Positions 27,812-36,300 of a DNA stretch of 64,000 nucleotides are shown in pieces; position 1 is the stretch's first letter; each line of letters starts with the position of its first letter. Location of the stretch: contig NZ_VLLB01000003.1 of the NCBI RefSeq assembly GCF_007830455.1, positions 434,001 to 498,000 on the forward strand. Direction: 5' to 3'. The DNA is from Pseudoduganella lurida. Its GTDB lineage: Bacteria > Pseudomonadota > Gammaproteobacteria > Burkholderiales > Burkholderiaceae_D. The notes under the pieces are model-generated. The model searched no databases and was not told where the DNA came from. It saw only the letters and a program-made list of their open reading frames with translations. Position numbers and translations under genes: made by a program.

Positions 27812-29401
27812 ATGGCTTTCAACCTGTTCAAGCACCTGTCGCAAGCGCCCACCAATCCCAGCAATGCGACAAAAGCGGCGTCGAACGCGCGCCGGTTCGA
27901 TGTGGCGGACCTGTACCGCGGTCCGGCACCTGTCGATGCCGATGGCAGGGTCGCCGCGCCGGGCCTGGACGAGAAGCTGCGCCAGGCCTACTTCTGGATC
28001 GTCAACAACGCGATCATCAGCCCCCACTACGATATCGAATACAACGACGGCCCGAACCAGAGCTACCGGGTGGGCGACAGCAAGCGGCTGCTCACGCTGC
28101 CTTCCGCGCAGAGCTATTCCAGTTTCGTGCTGCTGCCGCTGCTCACGTTCGCGGCGCGGCGAAAGTGCCTGTTCGTCGGCGGCCCGGGGCGTGGCAAGAC
28201 GGCCAGCGCCATCCTGATGGGCGTGCTGGCCGGCGCGTCGGTCAAGGAGGTCAAGCGGGGTATGCAGCACGGACATCCGCAGATGACGATCGCCGACCTG
28301 CTGGGCAATCCGCTGCCGGCGGACCTCGTCAACGCGCAGAGCATGGACGAGATCCGCATCGCCTGGCGCGCCTGGCTGGGCATGCGCGTGAAGATCATCG
28401 ACGAATACAACCGCATCCCCACCCGCACCCAGAGTGCACTGCTGACGGTGATGAGCGATAACTACGCCGAGGTGCTGAACCAGGTGTACGAGTGCCCGGA
28501 GGCGGCCTGGTACCTGACGGCCAACGATGACCAGGGAGGCGGTACTTATCAGGTGATCGAGGCGCTGCGCGACCGCATCGATGTCGTGGTGCAGGCGCTC
28601 GCGTTCAACCCGCGCTTCTTGGGCGACCTGCTGGCGCGCATCGAGGCGAACCTGCGCCCGGAGGAGCTGGTGCCGCCGGAGATCGTCTTCAAGCCCGAAG
28701 AACTGGATGCGCTGGACGAGCAGGTGAGGGTGGTCGAGATTCCGGAGGACGTGCGGCGGCGGCTGGAATTCTTCGCCAGCCAGTTCGAGCTGATGGAGCT
28801 GGCCGGCGGGCAGTTCGAGTACATGACGAAGGACACGGCACGGCTGTCCGGCGTCGACTGGCAGCAGGTGGTTGCGGCGGACAACGGGCGCGACCGGCTG
28901 AAGGACCTGGGCTGCCAGACGCGCAACGGCGTCTCCGTGCGCAACCTGATGACGCTGCTGGTCTATGCCAAGGCGCTGGCCTACTTCCGCGGCAATGCTG
29001 CCGCCGAGCTGGAAGACGTGCGCCAGATCCTCCCGTTCGTCCTGCATGACAAGCTGATCCCCGATCTGGAGGCGCCGTTCTTCGGCATGCCGGAACACGC
29101 GCCGTTCCGCACCGATCGCCTTGGCTGGCTGCGCCACCTGTTCGACCAGTCGTGCGCCGAATACGACCGGCTGGACCTCGACCGCAACGACCCGGTCGGC
29201 GACCTGGCCGGCGAGTTTGCGCAGGGCCTCGATGGCGTCAGCGAACGTGAGACCCGCGCGCGCCTGACGCGCATTGAACGCACCATCGACGGCCTGGTCA
29301 AGGGCCGCAAGCTGTACGGCCCGCAGTATGACGACCTGCTGAAGCTGAAGTACCTGCACCAGCGCTACACCAACTACCTCGCGTGGCTGCGGTCGCAGTG
29401 A
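27812..29401 (+). CDS. MoxR-type AAA+ ATPase
   Basis: AAA+ ATPase of 529 residues. Walker A GGPGRGKT is at 123-130 and Walker B VKIIDEYNR at 193-201. Sensor-type residues follow in AAWYLTANDDQ, with an Arg-rich region ALRDRIDVVV. About 230 residues after the ATPase core are alpha-helical. MoxR ATPases work with von Willebrand A proteins to remodel or activate targets, and such a protein is encoded two genes later. It is longer than a typical MoxR (about 330), with extra N- and C-terminal parts. The next gene starts within its stop codon (GTGA). Confidence 0.88.
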   Translation: MAFNLFKHLSQAPTNPSNATKAASNARRFDVADLYRGPAPVDADGRVAAPGLDEKLRQAYFWIVNNAIISPHYDIEYNDGPNQSYRVGDSKRLLTLPSAQSYSSFVLLPLLTFAARRKCLFVGGPGRGKTASAILMGVLAGASVKEVKRGMQHGHPQMTIADLLGNPLPADLVNAQSMDEIRIAWRAWLGMRVKIIDEYNRIPTRTQSALLTVMSDNYAEVLNQVYECPEAAWYLTANDDQGGGTYQVIEALRDRIDVVVQALAFNPRFLGDLLARIEANLRPEELVPPEIVFKPEELDALDEQVRVVEIPEDVRRRLEFFASQFELMELAGGQFEYMTKDTARLSGVDWQQVVAADNGRDRLKDLGCQTRNGVSVRNLMTLLVYAKALAYFRGNAAAELEDVRQILPFVLHDKLIPDLEAPFFGMPEHAPFRTDRLGWLRHLFDQSCAEYDRLDLDRNDPVGDLAGEFAQGLDGVSERETRARLTRIERTIDGLVKGRKLYGPQYDDLLKLKYLHQRYTNYLAWLRSQ

Positions 29402-30417
29402 TTTCCCCAGTGCTTGGCGCCGCTCTGGAAGCGGCCCGTCCACAGCTGAACCGGCGCATCGCCGAAGTCCGGACCGGTGGCGCCGGCTTCGAGGCCGCAA
29501 CCCTGACCGCCTTCCTCACCATGGCGGTCGATCCCATCGCCATGGCCGTCGCCGCGGTGGATGTCGCGCGCGTCACGCCCGCCGTGCAGGCAGCCATCGA
29601 TGTCGCATTGACGTTCGGCGTGGCCGATCCGGCGCAGGCGTCGCGCGCCGCGCTTCTGGCCACCACCTGGCAGGCGCTTGTCAGCGCGTGTGCGCCGCTC
29701 ATCGCTGCCGATCCCGCCCGCGTCCTCGGCATGCTGGGCAACGCCGCGCTCCATATCGACCGCAGCGGCGGCCGCAGCGGCGAGTGGCGCGACTTGATGG
29801 CCGTGTCTACTGCCCAGCTCGTGTCCATGGCCGGGTCTGACCCCAGGGTGGACACGAGCTCGACGGTCGAGCAGCTTGCCGCGCTGGGACAGTTGCTCGC
29901 GTGGCGGGCCGGGCTCGCGCATTTTCGTGAGGGGGCGCTGGCTGCCGGTGCAGCATTGCCGGAGTCCGTCGCCGTGGCGGCGCTCGGCATGGAGACCGCC
30001 ATGACTTGGCCGGCAGTGGCGGCCGCGCTGCATGCCAACCCCTGGTGGGGTACCCCCGACGCCGACCTCGCCACCGGCGCTTTCACGGGCCTGGGCGGTG
30101 CGTTCGCCGGGCCGCCCGCCGTCGTGCCCTGCGTGGAAGGCTTTTTTGTCGATGGCCGCGAACGCCATCACCTGCTGATCGCGGACCGCTACGGCGCCGT
30201 GCTGCACGCATCGAGCGCCGACGAATTCAACGCCGCAGCGCTCGAGCAGGGCCGCCATCCGGCCGTGCAGCTCGACGGATCGCAGCTGCTCATCGGCCCG
30301 CGCACGATCGGGCTGGATCTGCCGCGCGACGGCCTGCGGGCTGCCTGCAATCAGCACACGGTCGCCGTCACGTCGCCGTACACGCATGCGATTCGCCTGT
30401 TTCCCCTGATGCCATGA
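29398..30417 (+). CDS. unknown protein of the MoxR-vWA operon
   Basis: A 339-residue protein I do not recognise. The N-terminal ~200 residues are Ala-rich and helical. The C-terminal ~120 residues look beta-rich, with VEGFFVDGRERHHLLIADRY and repeated short hydrophobic strands. MoxR-vWA systems with a third, beta-propeller-like component (bpX families) have been described, and this could fill that place, but that is untested. GTG 29398 is chosen because it overlaps the previous stop by four bases, as at every other junction here; GTG 29383 is possible. A 45-bp palindrome lies in frame inside it. Confidence 0.75.
   Translation: MISPVLGAALEAARPQLNRRIAEVRTGGAGFEAATLTAFLTMAVDPIAMAVAAVDVARVTPAVQAAIDVALTFGVADPAQASRAALLATTWQALVSACAPLIAADPARVLGMLGNAALHIDRSGGRSGEWRDLMAVSTAQLVSMAGSDPRVDTSSTVEQLAALGQLLAWRAGLAHFREGALAAGAALPESVAVAALGMETAMTWPAVAAALHANPWWGTPDADLATGAFTGLGGAFAGPPAVVPCVEGFFVDGRERHHLLIADRYGAVLHASSADEFNAAALEQGRHPAVQLDGSQLLIGPRTIGLDLPRDGLRAACNQHTVAVTSPYTHAIRLFPLMP
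29816..29860. repeat. 45-bp palindromic element inside a coding region
   Basis: Perfect 12-base arms (AGCTCGTGTCCA at 29816-29827, TGGACACGAGCT at 29849-29860) enclose a smaller palindrome GGGTC-T-GACCC (29833-29843). The total of 45 bases equals 15 codons, so the reading frame is kept. It looks like a REP-type element that was inserted or evolved within the gene. Confidence 0.7.
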
Positions 30418-32162
30418 CCCATGACGACGACACCCGCCTGGCTGCCTGGCGCGCCGCGTGGCCGCAGGCGCTGGCCGCATGGAGCCGCTACACGCGCCTG
30501 CGCGAACCGTTCCTGTGCGCCAGCACGATTGAAGCGGCAAAGGAGGGCCTGCAGGGCAGCTTCGCGATGATCTGGCTGGCGGACCAGCGCGTGGTCATCG
30601 ACCTGGAAGCGATCCGGCGCAACGGCCTGGATGGCTATGAAACGGAGATCCTGGCGCACGAGATCGGCCACCACGTGCTGGCGCCAGGCAGCGTCACGGA
30701 CCACCTGCGCCTGCTGGCACGCCTGCGCCGCGCATTGCCCACGCTGGAGCGTCATGCACCCGTGCTCGCCAACCTGTATACGGACCTGTTCATCAACGAC
30801 CGGTTGCAGCGCCAGGCCGGACTGCGCATCGCCGACATCTACCGCATCCTCGCTACGCGGGCAGCCACGACCGCGGAGGACGAAGCCGGCAAGGTCTGGC
30901 GGCTGTACATGGGCATCTGCGAGGAACTCTGGCAGTGCCAGGGGCAGCTGGGGGCCGGCAACGATGCGGCCATGGCCACCGATGCCTGGCTCGGTGCGCG
31001 GCTGGTGCGTGTCTACGGCAACGACTGGCTCGATGGCGCCGGCCGCTTCGCCACGCTGTTCCTGCCGTACCTGGTGCAGGACACGCAGGTGCCCCAGGGC
31101 CTGATGGATACGCTCGCCGCATGCGAAGACGCCGATCCTTCCGGCGTGCTGCACGCCGACCCCGAGGAGGACGACGGGGTCGTCCACCCCGTGCAGGACG
31201 AGCGCATCTCGGGCCTCGACGAACCCACTGCGCCGGCCAGCACCGGCGGCGACGGTCAGATGCGCGAGCCGTTCGAGTACGGCGAGATGCTGCGCGCTGC
31301 CGGAATACGCCTATCCGAGGAAGCGGTCGCGATCCGCTACTACCGCGAACGGGCCTTGCCATACCTGGTGCCGTTCCCGCAACGGCGCATGCCGGAAACA
31401 CCAGAACCGCAGCTCGAAGCGCTGGAACCATGGAGCATCGGCGATCCGCTCGACGAGATCGACTGGCTGCACAGCCTGATGCTGGCGCCCGTACCGATCC
31501 CCGGCGTGACAACGCTGCGGCGCAGCTACGGTACCGAACCCGCGCACGTGTCGCGCCCCTTGCCGATGGACCTCGACCTGTACGTGGACAGTTCCGGCTC
31601 GATGCCCGATCCGCGCCGCGCCACGTCCTGGCCGGCCCTGGCGGGCGCGGTGCTGGCACTGTCCGCGCTGCGGGCCGGCGCATCGGTGCGTGTCACGCTG
31701 TGGAGCGGCACGCGCCAGGTCCTCGATACGGGCGGTTTCAGCCGCGACGACACGGTCATCCTCGGCGTGCTGACGGGATATTTCGGTGGCGGCACGGCCT
31801 TCCCGATCCACAGCCTTCGCGACCTGTACTGCGATGCGAGGCTGCAGCCGAAGCGGAGGTCCCGCGCCACGCACCTGCTGATGATTTCCGATGCCGGCAT
31901 CGACACGCTGTTCGACAAGGACGAACGGGGCAACAGCGGCTGGGACGTTGCGGCCTGCGCGCTGCAGGCGGCGGGCGGCGGCGGCACCATGGCTTTGCAG
32001 ATCCCGCAGGAATGGCGTACGCAGCAGGACTGGACGGCGTTCAGGACCCTGGCCCGCGCGCAGGAAGAGCAGGGCTGGGACATCAGCCCTGTCGACCGGC
32101 TGGAAGACCTGCTGGCATTCGCGCGCCGCTTCAGCACGCGTCACTACGGGCCGCAGCCATGA
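30414..32162 (+). CDS. HExxH and von Willebrand factor A domain protein
   Basis: A 582-residue two-part protein. The N-terminal part has a zinc-peptidase-like HEIGHH motif (His82, Glu83, His86) in ETEILAHEIGHHVLAPGS, with a helical region after it. An acidic linker (around residues 245-285) leads to a C-terminal vWA domain. Its MIDAS motif is DSSGS at 392-396, with the Thr of GGGTAFPIH and the Asp of LMISDAGID completing the metal site. vWA proteins are the usual partners of MoxR ATPases. Whether the HExxH site is a working protease is unknown. It starts within the previous stop (ATGA). Confidence 0.87.
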   Translation: MTHDDDTRLAAWRAAWPQALAAWSRYTRLREPFLCASTIEAAKEGLQGSFAMIWLADQRVVIDLEAIRRNGLDGYETEILAHEIGHHVLAPGSVTDHLRLLARLRRALPTLERHAPVLANLYTDLFINDRLQRQAGLRIADIYRILATRAATTAEDEAGKVWRLYMGICEELWQCQGQLGAGNDAAMATDAWLGARLVRVYGNDWLDGAGRFATLFLPYLVQDTQVPQGLMDTLAACEDADPSGVLHADPEEDDGVVHPVQDERISGLDEPTAPASTGGDGQMREPFEYGEMLRAAGIRLSEEAVAIRYYRERALPYLVPFPQRRMPETPEPQLEALEPWSIGDPLDEIDWLHSLMLAPVPIPGVTTLRRSYGTEPAHVSRPLPMDLDLYVDSSGSMPDPRRATSWPALAGAVLALSALRAGASVRVTLWSGTRQVLDTGGFSRDDTVILGVLTGYFGGGTAFPIHSLRDLYCDARLQPKRRSRATHLLMISDAGIDTLFDKDERGNSGWDVAACALQAAGGGGTMALQIPQEWRTQQDWTAFRTLARAQEEQGWDISPVDRLEDLLAFARRFSTRHYGPQP

Positions 32163-32710
32163 CGACGCAGGGACCGCCGCTGGCAATGCTCACACGCCGC
32201 CTGGCCGAGACGCCAGGCGAATTCCTTGACACGCCCCATGTGGCGGCGGTTGCCAACGACGTGGCACTGCTGTTGGGCGCGCGCCTGCCCCCGCCAGTCC
32301 TGAAACGCATGGCAAACCTGGGGAGCGGCCAGCGCCGCCCGCTCGTGGCATTGCTGGCCTGGATGCTGGCGGACGACTGGTTCGTCGCCACGCCGCCCGG
32401 CCAGCCAGCCCTGGTGGCCCTGTTCGAGGAAGGCGCCGCCGAACTGGCGGCCACTGCCTCGGCGCGCCGCTTCATCGGGGATCCCGAGCGCCGCGAGGAA
32501 CTGGTGCGCGTGGCGCTGGCACGGCTGGGCTGGCATCCAGCCGATGAAACGCACTCGCAGGCCACCGACCGTCTCGCCGCGATCAGCGGCATCGAACGCC
32601 GCCGCCTGCTGGAGGCAAGCCGCGCCGCCGAACGCCGCGCCCGCGAACTGCGCGAGGCGCTGGCCCGCCAGGCCGCCGAGGAAGCGGCGGACAAATGGTC
32701 GCGCGAATGA
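32159..32710 (+). CDS. small helical protein of the MoxR-vWA operon
   Basis: A 183-residue protein with no family I recognise. It is largely alpha-helical. The middle carries hydrophobic helices (LVALLAWMLADDWFV) and the C-terminal ~45 residues are highly charged and coiled-coil-like (RRRLLEASRAAERRARELRE). There is no signal peptide. Four-base overlaps join it to the vWA gene before and the ligase gene after. It may be an adaptor between components, but nothing in the sequence proves this. Confidence 0.75.
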   Translation: MTTQGPPLAMLTRRLAETPGEFLDTPHVAAVANDVALLLGARLPPPVLKRMANLGSGQRRPLVALLAWMLADDWFVATPPGQPALVALFEEGAAELAATASARRFIGDPERREELVRVALARLGWHPADETHSQATDRLAAISGIERRRLLEASRAAERRARELREALARQAAEEAADKWSRE

Positions 32711-34056
32711 CGGGCAACGCCACCGACACGGACCGCTATCCCACGCTGACGGAAGCGGGCCGCCGTATGCTGGCCTTCATGCGCGAGCATCCCTGCGCGC
32801 CGCAGTATCGCAATCACAGCGGCAACCGGCTGCTGCCGCATGAGGTGGCCCTTGCGCGCGCCGCCGAGGCGTCGGTGCCGTACGCGCCCTTCCTCTGGCG
32901 GCCCGGCAGCGAGCCGCCCTGGCTGCCGGCGTTCATCGCCGAAACGTTCGCGCGCGTGCCGTACTACCGCGCGCAGGGCACGCCACCAGGCCGGCTGGCC
33001 GACCTGGTCACCATCGCGCGCGCCGACCTGGCCCACGACGTTACGCGCTTCGTGCCGGACGACGCGGATGCCGCGCGGCTGCTGAACTTCCGCACCACCG
33101 GCACCACTGGCCATCCGCTGCAGGTGCCATCCCATCCGCTGGTGGCGGCGCGCTACCTGGCTTACCACAAGCGCGCGTTGCGCCGCTTCGGCATCGAGCT
33201 GCGGCATGGCGCGGGGCAGGTGGGCGTGATCCTGCTGGGCTTTCAGCAGCGCTGCTTCACCTATGTATCCGTGACGCCGACCATGGGCGAATCGGGCCTG
33301 GCGAAACTGAACCTGCACCCCGTGGACTGGCGCGATCCGGAGCACCGCGCGCGCTATCTCGATGCGATGGCGCCCGAGGTGATCTCCGGCGACCCTCTGT
33401 CGTTTGCCGAACTGCTGCGACTGCCGATGACATGGCGGCCGCGCGCGCTGCTGTCGGTGTCGATGCAACTGCTGCCGGGCCTGCGTCGCGAACTGGAAAC
33501 ACGGTTCGATTGCCCGGTGCTCGACCTGTACTCGATGAACGAAGTGGGGCCGGTGGGCGTGTTCGATGCGCAGTGTGGCGGCCACGTGCTGCTGCAGCCG
33601 GAACTGTACGTGGAAATCCTCCACCGGGACGGCAAGCCTGTACCGCTGGGTGAGCGGGGCGAAGTCACCGTCAGCGGCGGCTTCAATACCTGCCTGCCGC
33701 TGCTGCGCTATCGCACCGGCGATTTCGCTTCGCTGGTTGACGGCGACGCGGCACCCATACTGCGCGACCTGTCGGGCCGGGCACCGGTACGCTACCGCCG
33801 CGCGGATGGGAGCTGGGTCAACAATATCGACGTCACGCACGCACTGCAGGCGCTGCCGCTGACGCACTTCACTGTCCACCAGGACAGTGCCGGCGCGTTG
33901 ACGTTGCGCCTCGACCGCCACGGCCAGCAGTGGGCGGCAGCAGCGGAAGCAGCGCTGCGCGCATTGATGGGATCGGTGCCGTTGCGGGTGGACCTGCTGG
34001 CGGACGAAGACAAGGTGGTGCAATACACGTCCGCAATCCCGGAGGCCATCGCATGA
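32707..34056 (+). CDS. PaaK/LuxE-like adenylate-forming enzyme
   Basis: A 449-residue member of the ANL adenylating superfamily, closest in pattern to phenylacetate-CoA ligase-like proteins. The phosphate loop is FRTTGTTGHPLQV (about 128-140). DLYSMNEVGPVGVFD matches the aromatic-acid ligase A4/A5 region, and LLRYRTGDFASL holds the conserved Asp that binds the AMP ribose. The substrate is unknown; an aryl or fatty acid, or a carboxyl group on a macromolecule, is possible. ATG 32707 is within the previous stop; ATG 32695 is an alternative. Its place inside a MoxR-vWA operon is unusual. Confidence 0.85.
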   Translation: MTGNATDTDRYPTLTEAGRRMLAFMREHPCAPQYRNHSGNRLLPHEVALARAAEASVPYAPFLWRPGSEPPWLPAFIAETFARVPYYRAQGTPPGRLADLVTIARADLAHDVTRFVPDDADAARLLNFRTTGTTGHPLQVPSHPLVAARYLAYHKRALRRFGIELRHGAGQVGVILLGFQQRCFTYVSVTPTMGESGLAKLNLHPVDWRDPEHRARYLDAMAPEVISGDPLSFAELLRLPMTWRPRALLSVSMQLLPGLRRELETRFDCPVLDLYSMNEVGPVGVFDAQCGGHVLLQPELYVEILHRDGKPVPLGERGEVTVSGGFNTCLPLLRYRTGDFASLVDGDAAPILRDLSGRAPVRYRRADGSWVNNIDVTHALQALPLTHFTVHQDSAGALTLRLDRHGQQWAAAAEAALRALMGSVPLRVDLLADEDKVVQYTSAIPEAIA

Positions 34057-35084
34057 CATTCCGCACCGGCCTCGTGGTCGGCAAATTCTGTCCGCTGCAC
34101 CTGGGCCATGAACTGGTGATCCGCCACGCTGCGCGGCATTGCAGCGACGTCGTCGTCATCAGCTACACGAAACCGGAATTCCCCGGCTGCGAGCCGCCCC
34201 GCCGCGAACGCTGGCTGCGCGAACGCTTTCCGGAGGCGGACGTGCTGGTGCTGGACGATGCGCGCCTGGCCGCACACTGCACTGCCCGCGGCCTGCCAGT
34301 CCGCACGCTGCCCGACAACACCGCGCCGGACGAAATGCACCGTGAATTCGTGGCTTGGCTATGCACCGCGCTGCTGGGCCGCACGGTGGACGCCGTGTTC
34401 ACCAGCGAATCGTATGGTGACGGTTTTGCTGCCACGCTGGCGCGCCGTTTTGGCCATCCGGTGCAGCACGTGTGCGTGGACCGTGCGCGGCACGAAATCC
34501 CTGTCTCAGGCACGACCGTGCGCGCCGACGTGGGGCGGCACCGCGCGTTGCTGGCGCCATCGGTCTATGCCGACTTCGTGCCACGGGCGGCGTTCCTGGG
34601 GGGCGAGTCCAGCGGCAAGTCCACGCTGGCCGGGCGCTTCGGCGCCGTGGCCGGCAATGCCTGCGTGCCCGAATTCGGCCGCGAGTGGTGGCATCGGCGT
34701 GGCGGAGAATTCGGGTTCGACGATATGTTGCACATCGCCCGCACCCAGGTCGGCATGGAACACGAGCGCGTGGCGCAGACCAGCGGCTGGCTCGCTTGCG
34801 ACACCACGCCGCTGACGACGCTGTTCTACAGCCTGGACCTGTTCGGCCGCGCCGATCCGGAACTGGAACGGCTGGCGCGCCGCCCGTACGATGCCGTGTT
34901 CCTGTGCGCGCCGGACTTCGCCTTCGTGCAGGATGGGACGCGGCGCGAGCCGGCGTTCCGCCTGCAGCAGCATGCCTGGTATGTGTGCCAGCTGCATGAA
35001 CGCGGCGTCCCATATGTCGAACTGGCTGGCACCATCGAGGAACGCCTGGCCGTCGTGCTGGCCACCACCGGCAGGATCGCGTAA
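34053..35084 (+). CDS. NadR-like NMN adenylyltransferase / ribosylnicotinamide kinase
   Basis: Bifunctional NAD-salvage protein of 343 residues lacking the DNA-binding head of enterobacterial NadR. The N-terminal nucleotidyltransferase has KFCPLHLGHELVI (HxGH at 16-19) and PVSGTTVRAD. The C-terminal kinase has P-loop LGGESSGKST (GGESSGKS at 183-190) and the EFGREWW segment. It should phosphorylate ribosylnicotinamide and adenylate NMN to NAD. It is the last gene of the six-gene overlapping operon, linking an NAD-making enzyme to a MoxR-vWA set. A gap of 77 bases and a new ribosome site follow. Confidence 0.9.
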   Translation: MTFRTGLVVGKFCPLHLGHELVIRHAARHCSDVVVISYTKPEFPGCEPPRRERWLRERFPEADVLVLDDARLAAHCTARGLPVRTLPDNTAPDEMHREFVAWLCTALLGRTVDAVFTSESYGDGFAATLARRFGHPVQHVCVDRARHEIPVSGTTVRADVGRHRALLAPSVYADFVPRAAFLGGESSGKSTLAGRFGAVAGNACVPEFGREWWHRRGGEFGFDDMLHIARTQVGMEHERVAQTSGWLACDTTPLTTLFYSLDLFGRADPELERLARRPYDAVFLCAPDFAFVQDGTRREPAFRLQQHAWYVCQLHERGVPYVELAGTIEERLAVVLATTGRIA

Positions 35085-35161
35085 CCCCGCTTGAGCAGGA
35101 TCGACCGGACCCATGCGTGCGGATGCTACGCTCGCGACACTTTCAACCACGAGGAGCATCA

Positions 35162-36208
35162 ATGAGCAAAGCCCTGCGTCTCTCCGAAAAATGGTTCCAG
35201 CGCGGCCTGTGGCTGGTCGCGTTTCTTTTTGCCGGCTTCCTGATCGGGCTGGGCGGCAAGGTCGTCGACAATATGAACCTGGTCGAGGAGCCACTCGATG
35301 TCGAGCAGTTCATCGACGCGCGCGAGCTGGCCACCGCGCGCCGGCAGGTGGCGGCGGCAGAGAAGATCACGACCAATGCGCGCGAGCTGGTGGAGCAGGC
35401 CCGCCAGAAGCACAAGGTGGCCGATGCCAATACGCAGTCGGCCCGCGAGACGTTCGACAACTGGCTTGCCACGCGCAGCGTCACGGCGCGCTCCGAGCAG
35501 GATCCGGAAGTGATCGCCCGCACGCGCCAGCTCGATACGCTGAAGGCGGAAGAGCGCAAGGCGCTGGCGGCCGTCGAGGCGCAGGAGCAGCGCGCGCTGG
35601 ACGCATCGCAGGCCCAGGAGCGGGCGCGCGAGCGCATCCACGAACTGAGCGCCGCGGCGCAGCCACAGTACGAAAAGGCGATGCAGCTGCGCGAACTGCG
35701 CGTGTTCGGCTACCGCCTGGCCCTCACGCTGCCGCTGCTGCTGATTGCCGGCTGGCTGTGGAAGACGCAGCGCAAGAGCCGCTGGTGGCCGTTCGTGTGG
35801 GGCTTCATCTTCTTCGCGCTGTTCGCGTTCTTCGTCGAGCTGGTGCCCTACCTGCCCAGCTATGGCGGCTACGTGCGCTACGTGGTGGGCATCCTGCTGA
35901 CGGTGGTGGTGGGCCGGCAGGCCATCCTCGGCCTGCAGCGCTACCTGGAGCGGCAGAAGGCGGCCGAGGCCCTGCCGGACACGCAGCGCCGCGAGAACCT
36001 GGGCTACGACACGGCGCTGGCGCGCATGGCGAAGGGCGTCTGCCCCGGCTGCGAACGGCACGTGGACCTGAAGGATCCGCACCTCGATTTCTGCCCGCAC
36101 TGCGGCATCGGCCTGTTCAACCGCTGCACGGCCTGCACCACGCGCAAGAACGCCTTCACCCGCTTCTGCTTCTCGTGCGGCACGCAGGCCGTGGCGAACC
36201 AGGCTTAG
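35162..36208 (+). CDS. membrane protein with coiled coil and double zinc ribbon
   Basis: A 348-residue protein of unknown role. A membrane segment near residues 15-34 (LWLVAFLFAGFLIGLGG) is followed by a coiled coil of about 130 residues (charged, Ala/Glu/Gln-rich). Two or three more helices follow (LALTLPLLLIAGWLW, FVWGFIFFALFAFFVELV, VVGILLTVVVGRQ). The C-terminus has paired Cys motifs: CPGC and CPHC, then CTAC and CFSC, a double zinc ribbon. ATG 35162 is chosen for its GAGGAG site. It is probably separate from the NadR operon. Confidence 0.8.
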   Translation: MSKALRLSEKWFQRGLWLVAFLFAGFLIGLGGKVVDNMNLVEEPLDVEQFIDARELATARRQVAAAEKITTNARELVEQARQKHKVADANTQSARETFDNWLATRSVTARSEQDPEVIARTRQLDTLKAEERKALAAVEAQEQRALDASQAQERARERIHELSAAAQPQYEKAMQLRELRVFGYRLALTLPLLLIAGWLWKTQRKSRWWPFVWGFIFFALFAFFVELVPYLPSYGGYVRYVVGILLTVVVGRQAILGLQRYLERQKAAEALPDTQRRENLGYDTALARMAKGVCPGCERHVDLKDPHLDFCPHCGIGLFNRCTACTTRKNAFTRFCFSCGTQAVANQA

Positions 36209-36300
36209 CCATGAAAGCCGCGCCGGGGACTTGCGCCCGCGCACACGCCGCCATTGAGCGCCGCCTATCCTGAACGGATCGTTCACGACAGGAGGAGTTC

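Noticed and set aside
29383..29397. Upstream GTG start for the second MoxR-operon gene
   Set aside because: GTG 29398 gives the 4-bp overlap seen at every other junction of the operon; the upstream GTG gives a longer overlap with no better ribosome site.
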